64,000 nt of DNA from Acanthosoma haemorrhoidale (GCA_930367205.1 OV884014.1:109034138-109098137); one strand, 5' to 3'. Shown: positions 11,977 through 25,776, counted from the stretch's first letter. A program made the numbers and translations. Notes: a model not told the origin generated them from the letters alone.

Positions 11977-14225
11977 TGAGGTTTTTTAATAAAATGCTTA
12001 CCAATAAAAATTAATTCATCAAGCATCACATTACATGTTTTTTTTTTACTGACTGGTTGAATTTATAAAATCTTCAGCATGTTCGAGTTTTAACGAAACG
12101 TTAACGAAAAAAAATTCATAAAAGATAGAAGGATTTTATTAAGAACTATTTTTATAAAAACTCATAAAAAAAATATGATAAAATTTCATTTTTTTCATTT
12201 TTAAAATAAACGCAGCATTCAAACAATAACCGTTGCGTAGATACATTGAGATTACCTTCCAGCCGATTGCGCAAGAGCAAGTAAGCATTTATTTACTAAT
12301 GATTTCTGTGGCTGATATAAGGCCTCGTTTAGTTCGGTGGATAATTAATTATGGAAGGTGTAGAAAAACTAATTCGGTAAAATTACGTTCAAAAACCGGG
12401 TTTAAAAAATTGTAATAGGATGTTAATGATAAATAATAAATGACAACAATTCAATATTGGGTTATATTTATAACCGGCTACATAGATATAACGAAGAAAG
12501 TTATAGAATCAAGGATATAAATTGGCTAGAGTTATATGAGTGTAAAAATTATATGACTTTGTCGGCGGCCATCAAAAGGGGTTTGAGTGATGAATGCCTT
12601 GTGATAAAAAAAAAAGGTTGCAAACATGTCAAAGCCTTAATAATTAAATTCCATTCCAAATCAATTCAAGTTAATTAAATACCATATTTTAATTATTCGG
12701 CTTTAGCATAGAGGCTCCTGAAAAGGTAAGTGAAATATATGTATTGATTCATACATATGTATGTATCACAAAACATATTTGCCCCGGGACAAACGTAGTA
12801 AATTGTTAATTTCTAATCTCCTAAAGGTTTTTCCTGAGAGTTGAACCAGTTTCTTATGGGAAAATAATCAGAAAGTTGCGTAAAGAAGCAGCAAATCCGT
12901 TGTAGAAATTCGAAATGAAGTTTGAGATGTGACTGCCTTGCGTTGTCCATACAATAGCTATGGCTTGGTTCCCAAGCCTTACCTTTTAATGAGTTATTAT
13001 TCAATATTAGTTATTTAGGGTGGTAGTCTCTTCAAATTCTGAAAATTTGTTTGAGAGTTTTTACATAAGACAAAATGGTTACTTGAGCCGCCATAGATTA
13101 GGAACCATGTGGTGGTGTCATCCCCACCACTATGGACAAGTTGTCAGTGTACAAGATGGCTGCTGTCCTCGGAATCTTCCCACCATTTCTATTAATAATA
13201 ATATTAATTTGAAGTGTTAATTTAATCCTTAATAACAACACGTAGTTTCTCAGGCACAAAAAGAAATATTCTCATACTTCTGAAATAAGAAAATTGATTT
13301 AAAGCTCTGATTTCTTCTTAGCTTAGAGCTGAATCATAACTTAAAAGATTGTCATCGACAATAGTTAATTATTTTATATTGAAAAAATACAAAACAAGTG
13401 TTTTTCCCGTGTTGAGGAACGGTAATTATCATTTGAGCATTTGTGAATTGAGTAATGACATCAGATAAATAGCCTGGCTTGTGATACTTGAACCAACTAC
13501 TTCATTAGGGCTGTGGTCTGTTAATAGTTGAAAGAGAACTAACAGCCTAGTGGTTGGGATTATTCTATAATATTCTTTTGCCCATGAAAATAGAATATAT
13601 TCTTAGGTTCATCGACCCTAGGACTTGACTGTTACAAGACAACCATTGTGGTTAGTGTTAGACGATAGCTAGGAGAAATTAACAATAATAGTGAGCCCGG
13701 TAAAGCTGGCACGGAGTTAGCCCACCGATTAGTGGAGAGAGAACAGTTGTTGTTGTTGCTGCAACAAACTTTGTTGCGCAAACTGTTGGCACTCGGGCCT
13801 GGAGCGACTGGGCTTTGGCGTAATCTGTGCAGGTTTTTGCACTCCTATCTCCCGTTACAAAAAGCATCATGTGCCCTCAGCATTATAACTAATCAAAACT
13901 TGAACCAATTATAACAATCAAGTGATATCGCAATTTATATTTTGTTTATATATGATATAACACCATTTGTTATGTTTGTACCTTTCTGTGTCTGTTTGTC
14001 CGTCTCCTGTGCAGCCATGAAATTTTTATTTAAAATGTCTCCTCCACTGTGGAGAGAAAGTCATTACGTCCCTCATTCCAAGTCCCTTCAAATTCAACAG
14101 AAATTCATAAAAAAGAACTAACCTAAAAACTACTTTTATTTTATCAGCAATGATCAAACTTAGATCACTGAATTTTTTAAGAATGGCTACTGTTAGAAAT
14201 TTCTGAATTAAATTCTTCAGCGAAA
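11977..14225. other. No gene recognised
   Basis: AT-rich. Short open frames without recognisable domains; a TTG-rich stretch near 13,745. Confidence 0.5.
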
Positions 14226-14752
14226 GAGCTATGGGGGACAGCAAAAAAGTCGAACTTCAAGCGCGTCCAATCCTTTCGATCAAAAGTCCTGAGAACAATA
14301 GTAAATGCCCCTTATTACGTCAGCAACAAAACCCTTCATAACGATCTTGATATACCTTACATTCTTAAACTCATCCCTCCCAAGTTCATAAAGTTCCATA
14401 GTAACCTATCCAACCATCCTAACTCCCACTGCACCATTCATCCCTATAATCCTCCTCGGAGACTGAAACAGCAGTGGCCTCGTGACCCGCTATAAATAAG
14501 TGACAGTGGAAGTCCTGGGGATGGCCAGTTTCTCCAATCATGTCCTGAGGGTATCATGTCTCGCGCGCTTCGTCAACCTCAACTCGCTTGTACGCGGCTG
14601 ACGGAGGAGCGTAGGGGACTACCCAAGACAGGATTTGAGAGGTCTTTGCGCTGTTTGTAAATACTGTATGAATGAGCGAGTGAATGATGAATTGTAAAAA
14701 TGCTTATTGCCCAATGAGCCAGATTGTAATTATATCATAATGAAGTTGTTGA
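14226..14752 (+). mobile_element. LINE-A copy, ORF2 end plus long 3' UTR
   Basis: Begins within ORF2 at GAGCTATGGGGGACAGC and runs through CCCTTATTACGTCAGCAAC to the 3' end ATTGTAATTATATCATAATG. The ORF2 part lacks a few codons (after AACCATCCTAACTCC). The 3' UTR is the long form. Confidence 0.9.
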
Positions 14753-16602
14753 ATTTAAAATTCTTCAAGTATTGCCTTTTAGGATAGACGTAACTAACTC
14801 ACTTATATTTATATAGATGAGTATGGTGTTTAGCACAAGACCTATAATGATATAACATAATGTCACTTGTAGGACCTGTGAAGATTTGGTTTAAATGGAC
14901 CTTGAGTTGTTCTTCTTTTTTTTTAAACAAACTACTTTGAGCGGTAGAGGAAGCATTAAATAATAAACGAAATATCAGCAGATTTCTTAGTCAGAAGACG
15001 TGGATGGTCACCAAGACCAAGCACGTATTTCTGAAGCTTTTTGTCGTAATCGGTGATTTTAATTGTAATCTGTAATTGTGCACAGAACTAGAGGTCATTA
15101 ATGATTACCACCCCACAGGTGATTTAGAGGACATGACGATTAAAGTTTAATTGTATCGTCCCTGTTGATTAATTGTACAAACAGTAGTCCCTCGTTTCTG
15201 ATTGCTGCTTCGGGCCGTGGTAGGGTTCGCAATCAGTGGATTTTTGTGCCTCGTCGAGTGTTTGGTGAGGGAGAGACAAGACGCACGACAGACCACAAAC
15301 GCAGACACTCGACACTGCAAACACTCCAGAGCAGATGAAGATTGGTCTGGATGTTTGCCCTGTACTTAGGTGACATAGTGAAGCAGATTTAAGCACAAAG
15401 CGCACTCGCCAGCGAGCGACAAAGCCCCTGGATATTGGTTCGCAATAAATCCACTTCTTCCTCACCTAATGACTTTACAAGGGGAGAAGGCTGTGTTACA
15501 TTTTATCTGATACTACGGAGAATACACTAGAAACAGGATACATTTTATAAAGAGATGCTATTTTCAAACACAGGCTACATTGTATTTAAATACATATGGA
15601 TAACATGTAGTAGTATTAAAAAAAACACAGAAGGAAAATTTTGCGAAACCAAAGAAGCTTACGTCATAGTAAATAAAAACAAACCCTCATATTCCCTTTT
15701 TTTTCAAACCCCATTATTAATTTTTTTTATGAGTTTTCCTCCCCGTGCTACAATGTTTTAAAAAGATAATTTAACTGTGGCATGGTTTATTGTTACAATT
15801 ACATAAGCTAGAGCCATAGAGAGCAAGTTATGGAGCTCACCGACAATTAGAGACTTACTACAAACTAACTTGAGACAGACAGTGGTGGAGTTATGGAATA
15901 ACCAATCTATTAATTTTATATAACTAACGTGAAGTGTTTGTGTAAAAGAGCATTAGTTGGAATCACATCGTTTGCGCAGGTGACTATAAAGCAGTGTACC
16001 GTCACCTTCAACCCGAGAAAGCTACAATGTCACAGAAAAAGCACAGACCTTTTATTTATTTTATTATTTATTGTTTCCATCATTGCCTCTTAACAAACGA
16101 GTTTAATATTTATGAATACATAATTTAATCCAAATTGTTACAGACTATGTCTTAACCGTTTTAGATCCATCGGATCTAATTAGGAACGTATAAGAAGTGA
16201 GATACGATTTTTTATACCTTTTTGAAAGTAAAGCCTGCCTATTTAGACTTCTTGTTAACTTTGTGACATGAATTATTAATGTGATAAATTCCGATCCTGG
16301 GATTCTCTGACCTGACACTAACGCGCCTAGATAGAAGTGGGAGAGTTTGAGCATGAGAGGCTTTGTCAATTACTGACGACTGAGTCACCTGTGATGATTG
16401 AATACGTCTGTAAAGTTTGTTGTGAATGTCTTACCTTTGTTGTGTCAAGGCTTGAAGCAAAAGCTAGGTATGTAATAAATGCATCACAACGAAATCTACC
16501 TATATATCTTATACATCATACTAAGTATACTGAAATTGAAAATAGTTTTTTTAGACAATGGTAGAATGAAGAATATAGAAAATAAAATTGAATTACCACT
16601 GA
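14753..16602. other. No gene recognised
   Basis: A GC-richer patch with a minus-strand open frame of 98 codons (15169-15465) that I do not recognise; otherwise AT-rich. Confidence 0.45.
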
Positions 16603-16863
16603 TCAAGGACGCCCCATCTCTCAATAGAAAACAAGTTACTATTTTACAATGTTATACTCAAGCCAATCTGGACATACGGAATAGAGCTATGGGGGACAGC
16701 AAAAAAGTCAAACATCAAGCGTATCCAATCCTTACAATCAAAAGTCCTGAGAACAATAGTAAATGCCCCTTATTACGTCAACAACAAAACCCTTCATAAC
16801 GATCTTAATATACCTTACATTCTCGAACTCATCCCTTGCAAGTTCATGAAATTCCATAGTAAG
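16603..16863 (+). mobile_element. LINE-A ORF2 fragment, truncated at both ends
   Basis: From CCATCTCTCAATAGAAAAC to AAATTCCATAGTAA; then similarity stops abruptly and GC-richer unrelated sequence begins. Encodes the degenerated reverse transcriptase tail. Confidence 0.88.
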
Positions 16864-17197
16864 GTGGAACAATGCTGATGTGTACAGTACAAACAAGGCG
16901 CAGCGGACAAACGAGGATGTCAGCCGAAATTCATTACGACCCTGTGGTATCGAGGGGACTCGTAAACTATTTACGACCCTCGACAAAAAGGGGTACTCCA
17001 TGCCCCCTCCCCCTAGATGGCACGGGAGCTTTGGACCACGTGCCCCAATCCGGATTCAATGCTCTTTCCTTGAACCTTGTTGACTAATTCGATTGTACAG
17101 AAGGGGTAATTGCAAAACAGTCGAGTCAAGATGTTTGTGAATTCTTATCTTGAAAGTTCACTTAATTGAGCATTATCTTGCGATCTAAGCTCGAATA
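16864..17197. other. Unassigned GC-richer segment between LINE-A and the Tc1-like element
   Basis: 16,870-17,090 is GC-rich and open in three frames (both strands). This may be an unrecognised repeat; no protein similarity is evident. Confidence 0.4.
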
Positions 17198-17199
17198 TA

Positions 17200-18773
17200 C
17201 ACTGATAGGCAGAAACTTCCACCCGCCTGATTTTTTCATGTTTTCATCTCAAAATATTTCTGCTTTGGATTGGTCAATTTTTTTTATAAATAAATATATA
17301 TTTTTTTTTTTTAATTAGAAATGTCAATATAGAGGATAGTAACCCATAATCCTTAATTCAATTAAAGGACTGTCGTTCCCAATGTTTACCTTCCATGGAA
17401 TCAAAAATGTTTATTCAGTGTCATTTGCGTTCTGGTGCAGCAAATTTCTTAGTTTTCGGCTTCGATATTTTAATTTTCTCAATTTTAAGTTTAAAAATGC
17501 CTCTTCGTGCAGAGGATGTTGCTCGTGGTGTGGCACTTATTGATGATGGACGTTCCATTAGATATGCAGCTAATGCCATCGGAGTTCCCTATGAAACTCT
17601 ACGAGACGTCGTCAGGCGTTTTCGAGAAACTGGATCTTACCATAGAAGGACCGGTTCTGGACGGTTTAGGGCAACAGAACCACAGGATGACCGGTTTTTT
17701 ACTTTAAGAATTTTACGAAACCGGCACCGTTGTTCAAGCTATTCATCACCTCCAAGAAGTTCGAGGTGTGCAAATTTCTGAGCGTACTGCTCGGAGAAGA
17801 TTGAATGAGTATGGAGTAATGGCTTTTCGCCCAGTAAGAGGACCGGAATTGGCCAGAACTCACAGAGTTACACGGCTGGCTTTTGCTCGAGAACACAGTC
17901 ATTGGACTATGGACGAATGGTGTGCTGTACTTTTTACAGATAATTCTAGATTTGATCTACGATCTCCAGACGGGCGTGAAAGGGTGTGGAGAAGAAGAAA
18001 TGAAAGGTATGCAGCCTGTAATTTCACCCAGAGCCAACCTTTTCAACGTGGTTCCTTAATGGTGTGGGCAGGGATTTCAATGGAGTGCCGCACAGACTTG
18101 GTTGTTGTTCGTGGAGGGTCTTTGACGGCCACTCGCTATGTAGATGAGATTTTGGAACCTCATGTGTCGCCTATCCTCATCGAAATCAGCGATCATTCAT
18201 TTCTAATGCACGATAATGCACGCCCACATGTCGCTCGCATAGTACAGACGTTCCTTCATCAGCACAACATTGAGGTCTTAGCCTGGCCAGCACGTTCTCC
18301 AGATTTGAACCCTGTCGATCATTTATGGGATAACCTCGGAAGACGAATAAGAGCGCGTTCAGCACTGCAGGAACTTGAAAGGGCTCTTCGAGAATGGGCT
18401 ATTCTCCAGCAAAGGGACATTTCCCGACTGGTGGAAAGTATGCCGAGGCGTCTTCAAGAAGTAATAAAGGCAAGAGGGGGAAATACGCGCTATTAAATGA
18501 TCCTGTCATTAATTTCTTTTAGGATAAAAACGGTTATTTTTCCATTTTTTTTTTTCATGTTTCTCAGCAGTCCACATTTTGATTTTAAAATTTTAAACAA
18601 AGACTCATTTAAGTAATAAACGTTAATAACCTTATTAAAGGTAAAAACGTTTTATAAAAAAATTTTTATAATATCAATAAATATTAAGTATTATATACAA
18701 TTAAAGTAATTACCTTGTATTATATACAAATAAAAATTGTTTACAAGTGGGTGGAATTTTTTGCCTGTCAGTG
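17200..18773 (+). mobile_element. Tc1-like DNA transposon, nearly complete
   Basis: Inverted terminal repeats of about 30 bp start CACTGATAGGCAGAAACTTC at 17200. On the reverse strand at 18773 they start CACTGACAGGCAAAAAATTC. Both arms go on to a CCACCC block, with about five differences in all. TA dinucleotides flank the element at 17198-17199 and 18774-18775, the expected Tc1/mariner target duplication. The 1,574-bp body holds one transposase gene with a single frameshift. Confidence 0.93.
17497..18496 (+). pseudogene. Tc1-like transposase with one frameshift
   Basis: It starts at the ATG at 17497 (MPLRAEDVARG), chosen because the paired-like helix-turn-helix domain begins here (SIRYAANAIGVPYETLRDVV). 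The frame is lost at about 17,715-17,735, after DDRFFTLRILRNR, and the homologous sequence resumes one frame over (VQISERTARRRLNEYG). The catalytic domain follows to a TAA at 18494-18496. Acidic residues are in FTDNSRF, MHDNARPH and SPDLNPVDHLWD. The last is Asp, with exactly 34 residues between it and the second Asp. Tc1 family members usually have Glu there. The C-terminal ending GGNTRY is typical of the family. One indel separates it from a full reading frame, so it is a young but inactive copy, assuming the indel is real. Confidence 0.9.
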
Positions 18774-18775
18774 TA

Positions 18776-21185
18776 TTATATTTATCTTTGGTTCATTGAC
18801 TGCAGCTAAAGTTTAAAAAAAAATTCTATGTTGAACTGAGTGCAAAAGAAATTCCATCTAGTCCAGGATTGGAGACCTAAATGCTCTCCGATTAGTGGCA
18901 AGATACAATTTATATTCAGATCTTACATGTAACAAGAAAAGATCTTTATTATATATTTATTTCCAAATACTCAGATCAGACTTCGTGAGGATTCTGTGTA
19001 GGCCATCAGGTAGTGCAATCGTGGTTTAAAGGTTGTAAGAGAATATCCTGTAGCGTTGAGTAACATTATTTTCCTGGAACGACCGAAGTTTTTCCATATT
19101 CCATGTAATTAATGGATTTTCACCAAATTGTCATTCAGTCATGTTTTTTTGTTTTTTTTTAATGTTTGTTACCATGTCAATTCTTTAGTGGCTTACCGAC
19201 AATACTGAATTATTCGAATGGTCAACTGGTGGTTATTGTGTGTGGAAACAGAGACCAGAGTTAGACTCTCAGCTTTGAATAATCTGACTGGGAGGGATCG
19301 GCCTGTGAGGAGATCATCTAGCCTCTTGAAGGAAAATGAGTATCTAATTGAATGAATAAGTATCAAATATCGTCTAAGTAACAGCCTAGTGCCGCCTATC
19401 GAATACGATTAGCACAGCCAACTCCTCGGGCTGCCGACCTGAATTGTGCACACCCAGCCAACTGCCTGAGCAACACAGTCATGACAACTACCGTCACAAA
19501 TGTCATAGGCAAGAGGTCGTGGTAATCTCTCTAAAATGTTGGGAAAAGCATAAAAGAATTAAAATACAAATACAAGATGTGTAAAAGTTTAGCTTCAACA
19601 ATACAAGGGAGGTATTCATGTCATATTTACAGCACATTGGCTGGTTGGTGAAGCTTGTTAGAATGTTTTAATCATTAAATAAAATAAAATTAACCTATAC
19701 AGTAGTTTGTTGGTGTGAACATATTTTTTATTATATTATAAAAATTTCCTCGGCTACTGATCCGTTAGTGATCGATTATCATTTCCCCTCATAATTCTCG
19801 TAATGACTCGTGTTTCTTTATTACATACGATTACGCTTTTATTGTTTAATAGCAGGCACGATCGTATCAGATTTTGGTTTTAATCGATTCGTCATTCTAA
19901 TTTCCTCCAAATCAGATTTGGATGACAAAACCCAGAGAAAAGCCAAAAAACCAGCATCAGTCTTTTTTTCCCATCCTAGGTTATAGAAGCTCGTCGGGCT
20001 CCCCGAAGTGGTGTAAAGACAGAACAGATTATCGCTCCATGATATGCATATATTCGAATTTGACACTTATGGTTATATTGAGGCACTTATGGGCCATAAC
20101 CCGCTGCCTATAACCCCACATAACCCCAGACCATCTCCCGCTAAACTGAAAAGGGATTACTCCCGAACTGATTAGGGAACCAGAGCACCTGGCTCCAAAC
20201 TTATTCAATCGCGAGTTCGCTTTATCAACTGCAGGGACTGTCAGTGATGGAACTTGCTCAATGAGTAACTGCCTTCATTAACAACAGCTAACCGGTCCAT
20301 GGATTTATCGCTGCTCATTTCGAGTCCTGCCTAGGGGAACATTTTATTTTTTTTAAAGGGGATATTATCTTACTGAAAAATCTTCGATAATTTATCTAAT
20401 AAAGGCGGGGGGGGGGAGAAATTAATTATGAAAAATTAATGAATTTTAAAATCTAAGGAAGAAAACTCAGTTCGCTAATTTATTGCTCTTTTTCTCCTAA
20501 GACGTAATGAACCTAAAAGATTTATGCAACGAGCAACAAAAAATTATAGTTGGAATTCATGCTACAATATATTTTTTACTGTTAACATTAAAATTTATCG
20601 TGTAAATCCCATTTGGTGCATTTACTACTTGGCAATAAAAACATAGACATTTTTCTAGGACTTCGAGTTAAAAGTCTGGAAGTCCAAACGTCCAACAAAA
20701 ACAAGACTATAACATCTGTGATTGAATGAGTGCATACTTTAGAAGAATGGTACATTGAATTGTAGTTTCACTTCAACTGTTGCTGCAAACCCAGAGAAGC
20801 CTAAAATAATTATGTAAAATATATATGTAAAATAAAATAAATCAAACCCAATCAAATAAAATAAGGGTAATTAGTCAATTAAATATGAACTAAATACTTT
20901 CGCATCATATTGAGTGTGATGTCGAATTAAAGATCTCTATGGGCTGGTTATGAATATGCAATCTATTGGCCCTTTTATGTCCTTATGGGAGCATTGTTCA
21001 AACATTGCACATTGAAATCACATGGCTATTACTGTCATGCCAGAAGTGTTCCACCAGTCTCTCTAAGAGTATCCTGCCATAGGGTGTGTGAAAATAATTT
21101 GAAAAGTTAAAGCTATATTCGAAAAGTTCCGGTACTGTGTCAATGTTTTAGCTAAGAAACAAAAGTATGTTTATATGACAAAAAA
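18776..21185. other. No gene recognised
   Basis: AT-rich with scattered GC-richer stretches and a G10 run (20407-20416). Confidence 0.5.
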
Positions 21186-21190
21186 CGCTC

Positions 21191-21877
21191 TGTAGCGACC
21201 GCTAACCATAAGATAAATCACCCTATACTCTATTGTATATATATTGTAAATTAATTTAAACAAACGTAAATAACATCAGTAAGTCATTGTAAATGTTGTA
21301 AACAATAAAAAGCGCAGCTGCAAGTTAATTAGTTAGGGACTGGGAGGGTTCACCCACTACCCAGAAGCAGGTAGTAAGTAGCGACCCGAACCAGGCCTGA
21401 GTCTAGTACAAAGGGCCACCGCATACTGAGCTGTCATTGGGTACAATAAAACCTAATATGATTGGATACTAACGAAGCCAGCTGGGTATATAAAGACCAA
21501 GGGTTTGGCCTGTAAAACATCCCGTCGACGACGCTCTAACTGATGACTTGTGGCTGCACTGATGTTCAAGACTTGGCCTTCTTATTTATGAAAACCTCTG
21601 GACCTCTCTTCCTAACCTCTCTATGTTTTAGTCCGGCCTTGTCAGACCCCAAACTCTCTTAGTGGGATTATCTGCCTCCGCCTCACACAAACTACCCACA
21701 CTACCTACCCTATACCTCTTCTCCTGAACATAGTGCATTGTCGGGGCACATGTCTATCAAATATGGAGTCAGATAGTAAGACCGTCATGAAACGATTGTC
21801 CAGGTCATAACCTAATCAATGCTCACTTCGTCACCAGGGCTAGGGTAACTAGGCATCCCCCTCGTGACGACCCGACA
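21191..21877 (+). mobile_element. LTR type 1, copy a (solo LTR or LTR with short leader)
   Basis: It starts TGTAGCGACC and ends CGACCCGACA. A TATA box TATATAAA is at 21487-21494, so transcription would run rightwards. CGCTC occurs on both sides (21186-21190 and 21878-21882), which fits a 5-bp target duplication. However, the right flank also follows copy b at 28491, so part of it may be element leader and the CGCTC match partly chance. No retroelement coding region is adjacent. Confidence 0.85.
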
Positions 21878-21882
21878 CGCTC

Positions 21883-22604
21883 ATTGTTAACTAATACTAA
21901 AAGTTCTGCTTAAAGTGCTAGTAAGTGTAGACAAAATGTCACGTTTGTTAATGGAAAAGGTTTATTGCCAAAGATAAAACGATAGTAATTATATTTTTAT
22001 TTAATATAATAATTAGAATAATAATATATATAGGTTAGCGTGTAACTGGCGCATTTACTTACATCGTTCACTGGGAAGATGAGAGAATCCTCTTGCAGAG
22101 ACAAGTGTTCCGAACGGCGAAAAGTACAAAGCAGTCCCATGTGACCACCAATGCTTTGTACAGTTTCCGTTGCCAATACTTCCTTTTTTCGTCGTCCCAT
22201 CACATCTCTGCCATTCTTGGTGGTTTGTTCATCTGGAGCATGGGGGTATTCACGACAAGATATCAGTTAGACTATACGTATAATATGTTTCCTCATTAAC
22301 AAATTCTATACAATCTGAAGATAGGGAGTAGGAGCAAGTGGAAATTTATTGTAATTGTTTACTATGTAATTAATTTTTAAAAGCTATCTAAGACTACATA
22401 CATATCTCGCTTTAGAAAACAAATCAGCTGTTTACAACTTAGGGACCAGCTTTAAGGACACAAACTAATTCTTGGACATATCGCCAACCGGGATAAGCAT
22501 CAAACCGAACATTACAAACATACCTACCAGGCCTCATACTTCTGCGATGAAATTTGTCAGAAATGTTAGGCATTACATAGCAGACATAGCGTACATACAT
22601 AGAC
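21883..22604. other. No gene recognised
   Basis: The first ~60 bases match the sequence after LTR copy b (28491-28545). The rest is unassigned. Confidence 0.5.
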
Positions 22605-22615
22605 AGAATATCTTT

Positions 22616-22723
22616 TTTTTTTTTTTTTTTAGTTAAATTCCTTTATTGTGCTATAATTACAATCTGCCTTTTATAAGGCAATAAGTAATTAAGATAAATG
22701 CTCTCATTCATACCATATTATAT
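22616..22723 (-). mobile_element. LINE-A, 108-bp extreme 5' truncation with target duplication
   Basis: AGAATATCTTT lies at both ends (22605-22615 and 22724-22734), an 11-bp duplication. A T run on the left is the poly(A) tail. Only the last ~90 bp of the 3' UTR (CAATAAAGGAATTTAACT side) was copied. Confidence 0.92.
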
Positions 22724-22734
22724 AGAATATCTTT

Positions 22735-23163
22735 AGACACACTATCCACAAAGCCCATCCCAGAATCACCCATACTTGTGCCAATGTATTATTGCAATGA
22801 GGAAACCGGGTTCTTGTTGAAAACACAATTTCAGATAGCTTGAATCCTAACTTGGCTACCTACTATCGTAAAATGCTAAGAAACACATGCATACAGGCTG
22901 TAACTATGCCTGTTTGAAAACAAAGCTTATTCTTTCTGCCTCAGGTATGAACCTAAGAAACTAAAGCTATCAGTGAAAGGTTGTTAATTCATCACCTAGC
23001 GAATAAGGTGAACCGACAGAGAAGAATGAAAGGTGGTATAGAGTGCCAGACCCCACTAGCGGAATGGAGGAGTGGAATCTGAACTCGACACTGCCAGGAA
23101 ACACTTTTCAATCCATGATAGAGCAAGGCAAATAATATTTATAAATTAGTTCACGAACAATGA
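22735..23163. other. No gene recognised
   Basis: Unassigned AT-rich sequence. Confidence 0.5.
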
Positions 23164-23866
23164 TGCGGCCTAGTCGGCGGGCAGCCTAATTCGTTTTGAT
23201 CTGACTCAATAAGATCTTTAGAAGGTGTGTGCCCCGACAAAGCACTATGTTCAGGAGAAGAGGTATAGGGTAGGTTTATAGGTAGTTTATGTGCTCTTGG
23301 AATGACCACGAATTCACACTCGGTGTTTAAGGGTAGGCGAAAACCGTCCGGATCCCAAAGGCGAGTGTGAGCCGGAGAGAAGCAGACTGGATTGCCGTGG
23401 GAGACGCTACTGGTAAGTTTGTAGGGCCACGGCAACCGTTGTCCGCGAGGGAGAGGTCTCTTCCAAGAAGATGCTAGTTTTAGCGAGACGAAGGCAGAGA
23501 TTCCCACTAGGAAGGTGTGGGGTCTGACAAGGCCGGACTAAAACATAGCGAGGTTAGGAGAGAGAGATGCAGAGGTAGTTGAATGAGAAGACCATAGTTC
23601 AAGTATAGTAGCAAGCGCCAATGCAGAGAGAGGAGAGAGAGTAGTGTTCCCAGTGACGGTCCGGTTCGTTATGCTAATTCGGTCTAGTCTGGTTTCACCT
23701 ACGGCTGTTCCCCCTACTAGCTCCACTCCCCACTCTCACTGACGTCATAACATTTATTAAACATATTGAAACAAAGATACATATTTTCTAATATTCATTT
23801 GATGACATAGATACGAGAAGAGTGGAACTTATAATTATTCATAATTAAGAGGTGGCCACAATTACA
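23164..23866 (-). mobile_element. LTR type 2, copy b (3' truncated)
   Basis: The minus strand starts near 23866 (TGTAATTGTGGCCACC) and runs to CGACTAGGCCG near 23166, where similarity to the other copies stops. The terminal CCCGACA part is missing. It carries an uninterrupted minus-strand frame of 118 codons (23151-23507) that matches the frame in copy d. The GA-rich stretch that expanded in copy c is short here (about 23618-23642). Confidence 0.8.
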
Positions 23867-25377
23867 TATCCATTTTTACATTAACAAGCGAATCATATTG
23901 CATCCACTTTCTTTACATACATAATTGATGTTTACAAAATGTCATGCAAGGCAATACTTTTTAACACATCCTTCTACTGTCAACCAAAAGCTCATCTGTC
24001 GTGTAGTCGGTCTCAAACAAAGAACTGTCCTTTGTTAAACCTGTGACAGATGGCAAAGGTGGACTTCCACTACTTCAGAAAATGATGTTTCCTCCTTTAG
24101 CTAAAGCAAATATATTTATCCATCATCTCGTGACTTGAACCCAAGGCATTTCAAATCACCATCAACGAATAACCCCTCGTGGAATCGAGACACAATGACT
24201 CTTAGCAAGACATCCACAGCCTGTGCAAGCTGAATCGCCAAACAGATGCCTTCTAAATAGATAGTTTTCTCTGGAGGTGCCTAGATCGGAAGAGAATGTA
24301 CACAGCGATCACGGAGCAAATATTTGGTCGTAGGATATCCGCAGAGCCAGCTGCTGAGCAGTCATTAACTCCCTCCCTAACAGATTGTGTGTCCGCACGC
24401 GAGCGTCGAACCTCCACCTGTTTGCAGACTGTAATCTGATTCCGATCAGCCCTGCGGCACTCAGGCTGGTTTTTGTTATTAGTGGGCCTGTCTTCCAGGA
24501 AACCCTAGTGATATTTCCTCAAGCGAAGGCTCACATTCTCAAATTATATTCCTTGTTTAGTTTTTAATACATATTTAAAGATGTACATATTTCTACTTTT
24601 TGCTGAGGCTTTTAAAACGGGGAGGATTTACTTCCGATAAAGTACGAAACGATCGCAGGCTATTTGACTGAATGTAAATATGGAAGCATTCATTTCTTAA
24701 CACCTTAACAAAGTTATTACGAAATACCAGTTCAGGGGCTATTCCACATATAAATAACTAAAAAAGTTATAATTTTTTTTTAACTTTTAGTGACGACACG
24801 TTGAAAAGTAACCACAATTGTCTCAAACAATATATGCCCGCTCACTGTCAATACTTGGCACATGACATGAAAAGTATCCTCAGCCAAATATATCGTTGGG
24901 TTTTCACAGTAATTTAATAAATATTTAACAGACCTGAAAAAGCAGCTCCAGCCTGAAACATTTCAATCCATCACTTTCAACGTTTTTATTACGTTCATAT
25001 AAAAACACGGCCAAAAAAAAAGAAAAAAGAAAAATGATTTCAAACGATTCGTATTTCTTTTACTTTTACGTCGGTTTTATTTTTGTACTTTTCAAAGTTA
25101 ATTAAGTTCAGAAATAAACAAAATGTATCGCATGCCAAGCGACACCGAGGTTTCTAGGACCTGTAAAGGGGAATTACTGCTCGGTGAACGACGATATTGT
25201 AAAAATTCATTTTTTCGATTTCATGTTCATTTCAATATTTAAAATTAATTTTAGAATTCTAATCAATTAACTTCAATACATTTCAAACTCTCTTTATTTT
25301 TACATGTCAGTCCTATTAAAATTAAACCTCATGAATATGAAAACGAACTATGAATTTGTTTTTGACTTGGTTGGGGG
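23867..25377. other. No gene recognised
   Basis: AT-rich; 24,115-24,260 resembles a very old transposase tail at best (see rejected). Confidence 0.45.
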
Positions 25378-25776
25378 TCTTGTTGACCCAGCCACTGCCT
25401 GGCGGGCGTCAGAAAGAGATATAAATAAACCTGTATTCTTTGACCTTCTTCTTTATTCGTATTGATCAGACTCAATCAGAAGACTCAAGATCTCAGAAGG
25501 TGTGCCCCGGCAAAGCACTATGTTTAAGAAAAGAGGTATATGCAGTTTACGTAGAGTGAATGACCCCGAGTTCACTCTCGGTATCTGAGGGTAGGCGAAA
25601 CCATGAGGATCCTAAAGGCCAGTGTAAAGCGGAACTAGTTATATTTGTTGGGCCCCAGAGATCGTCGTCTGCATCGAAGGGATATGCTAGTTTTAACGAT
25701 ACAAAGGCGAGAAGCCCACTAGGAAGGTGTGGAGTCTGATAGGCCATGGTTCGAATAGATCAACAAGCGCCAGTGC

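Noticed and set aside
15169..15465. Host protein with signal peptide
   Set aside because: The 98-codon frame has a hydrophobic middle but no recognised domain, splice context or second support.
17395..17496. Upstream extension of the Tc1-like transposase
   Set aside because: The frame is open from 17395, but the conserved helix-turn-helix start and family length fit the ATG at 17497.
24115..24260. Possible Tc1-like transposase tail (SRDLNPRHF)
   Set aside because: Only a few residues resemble SPDLNP, and no other block of the family lines up nearby.
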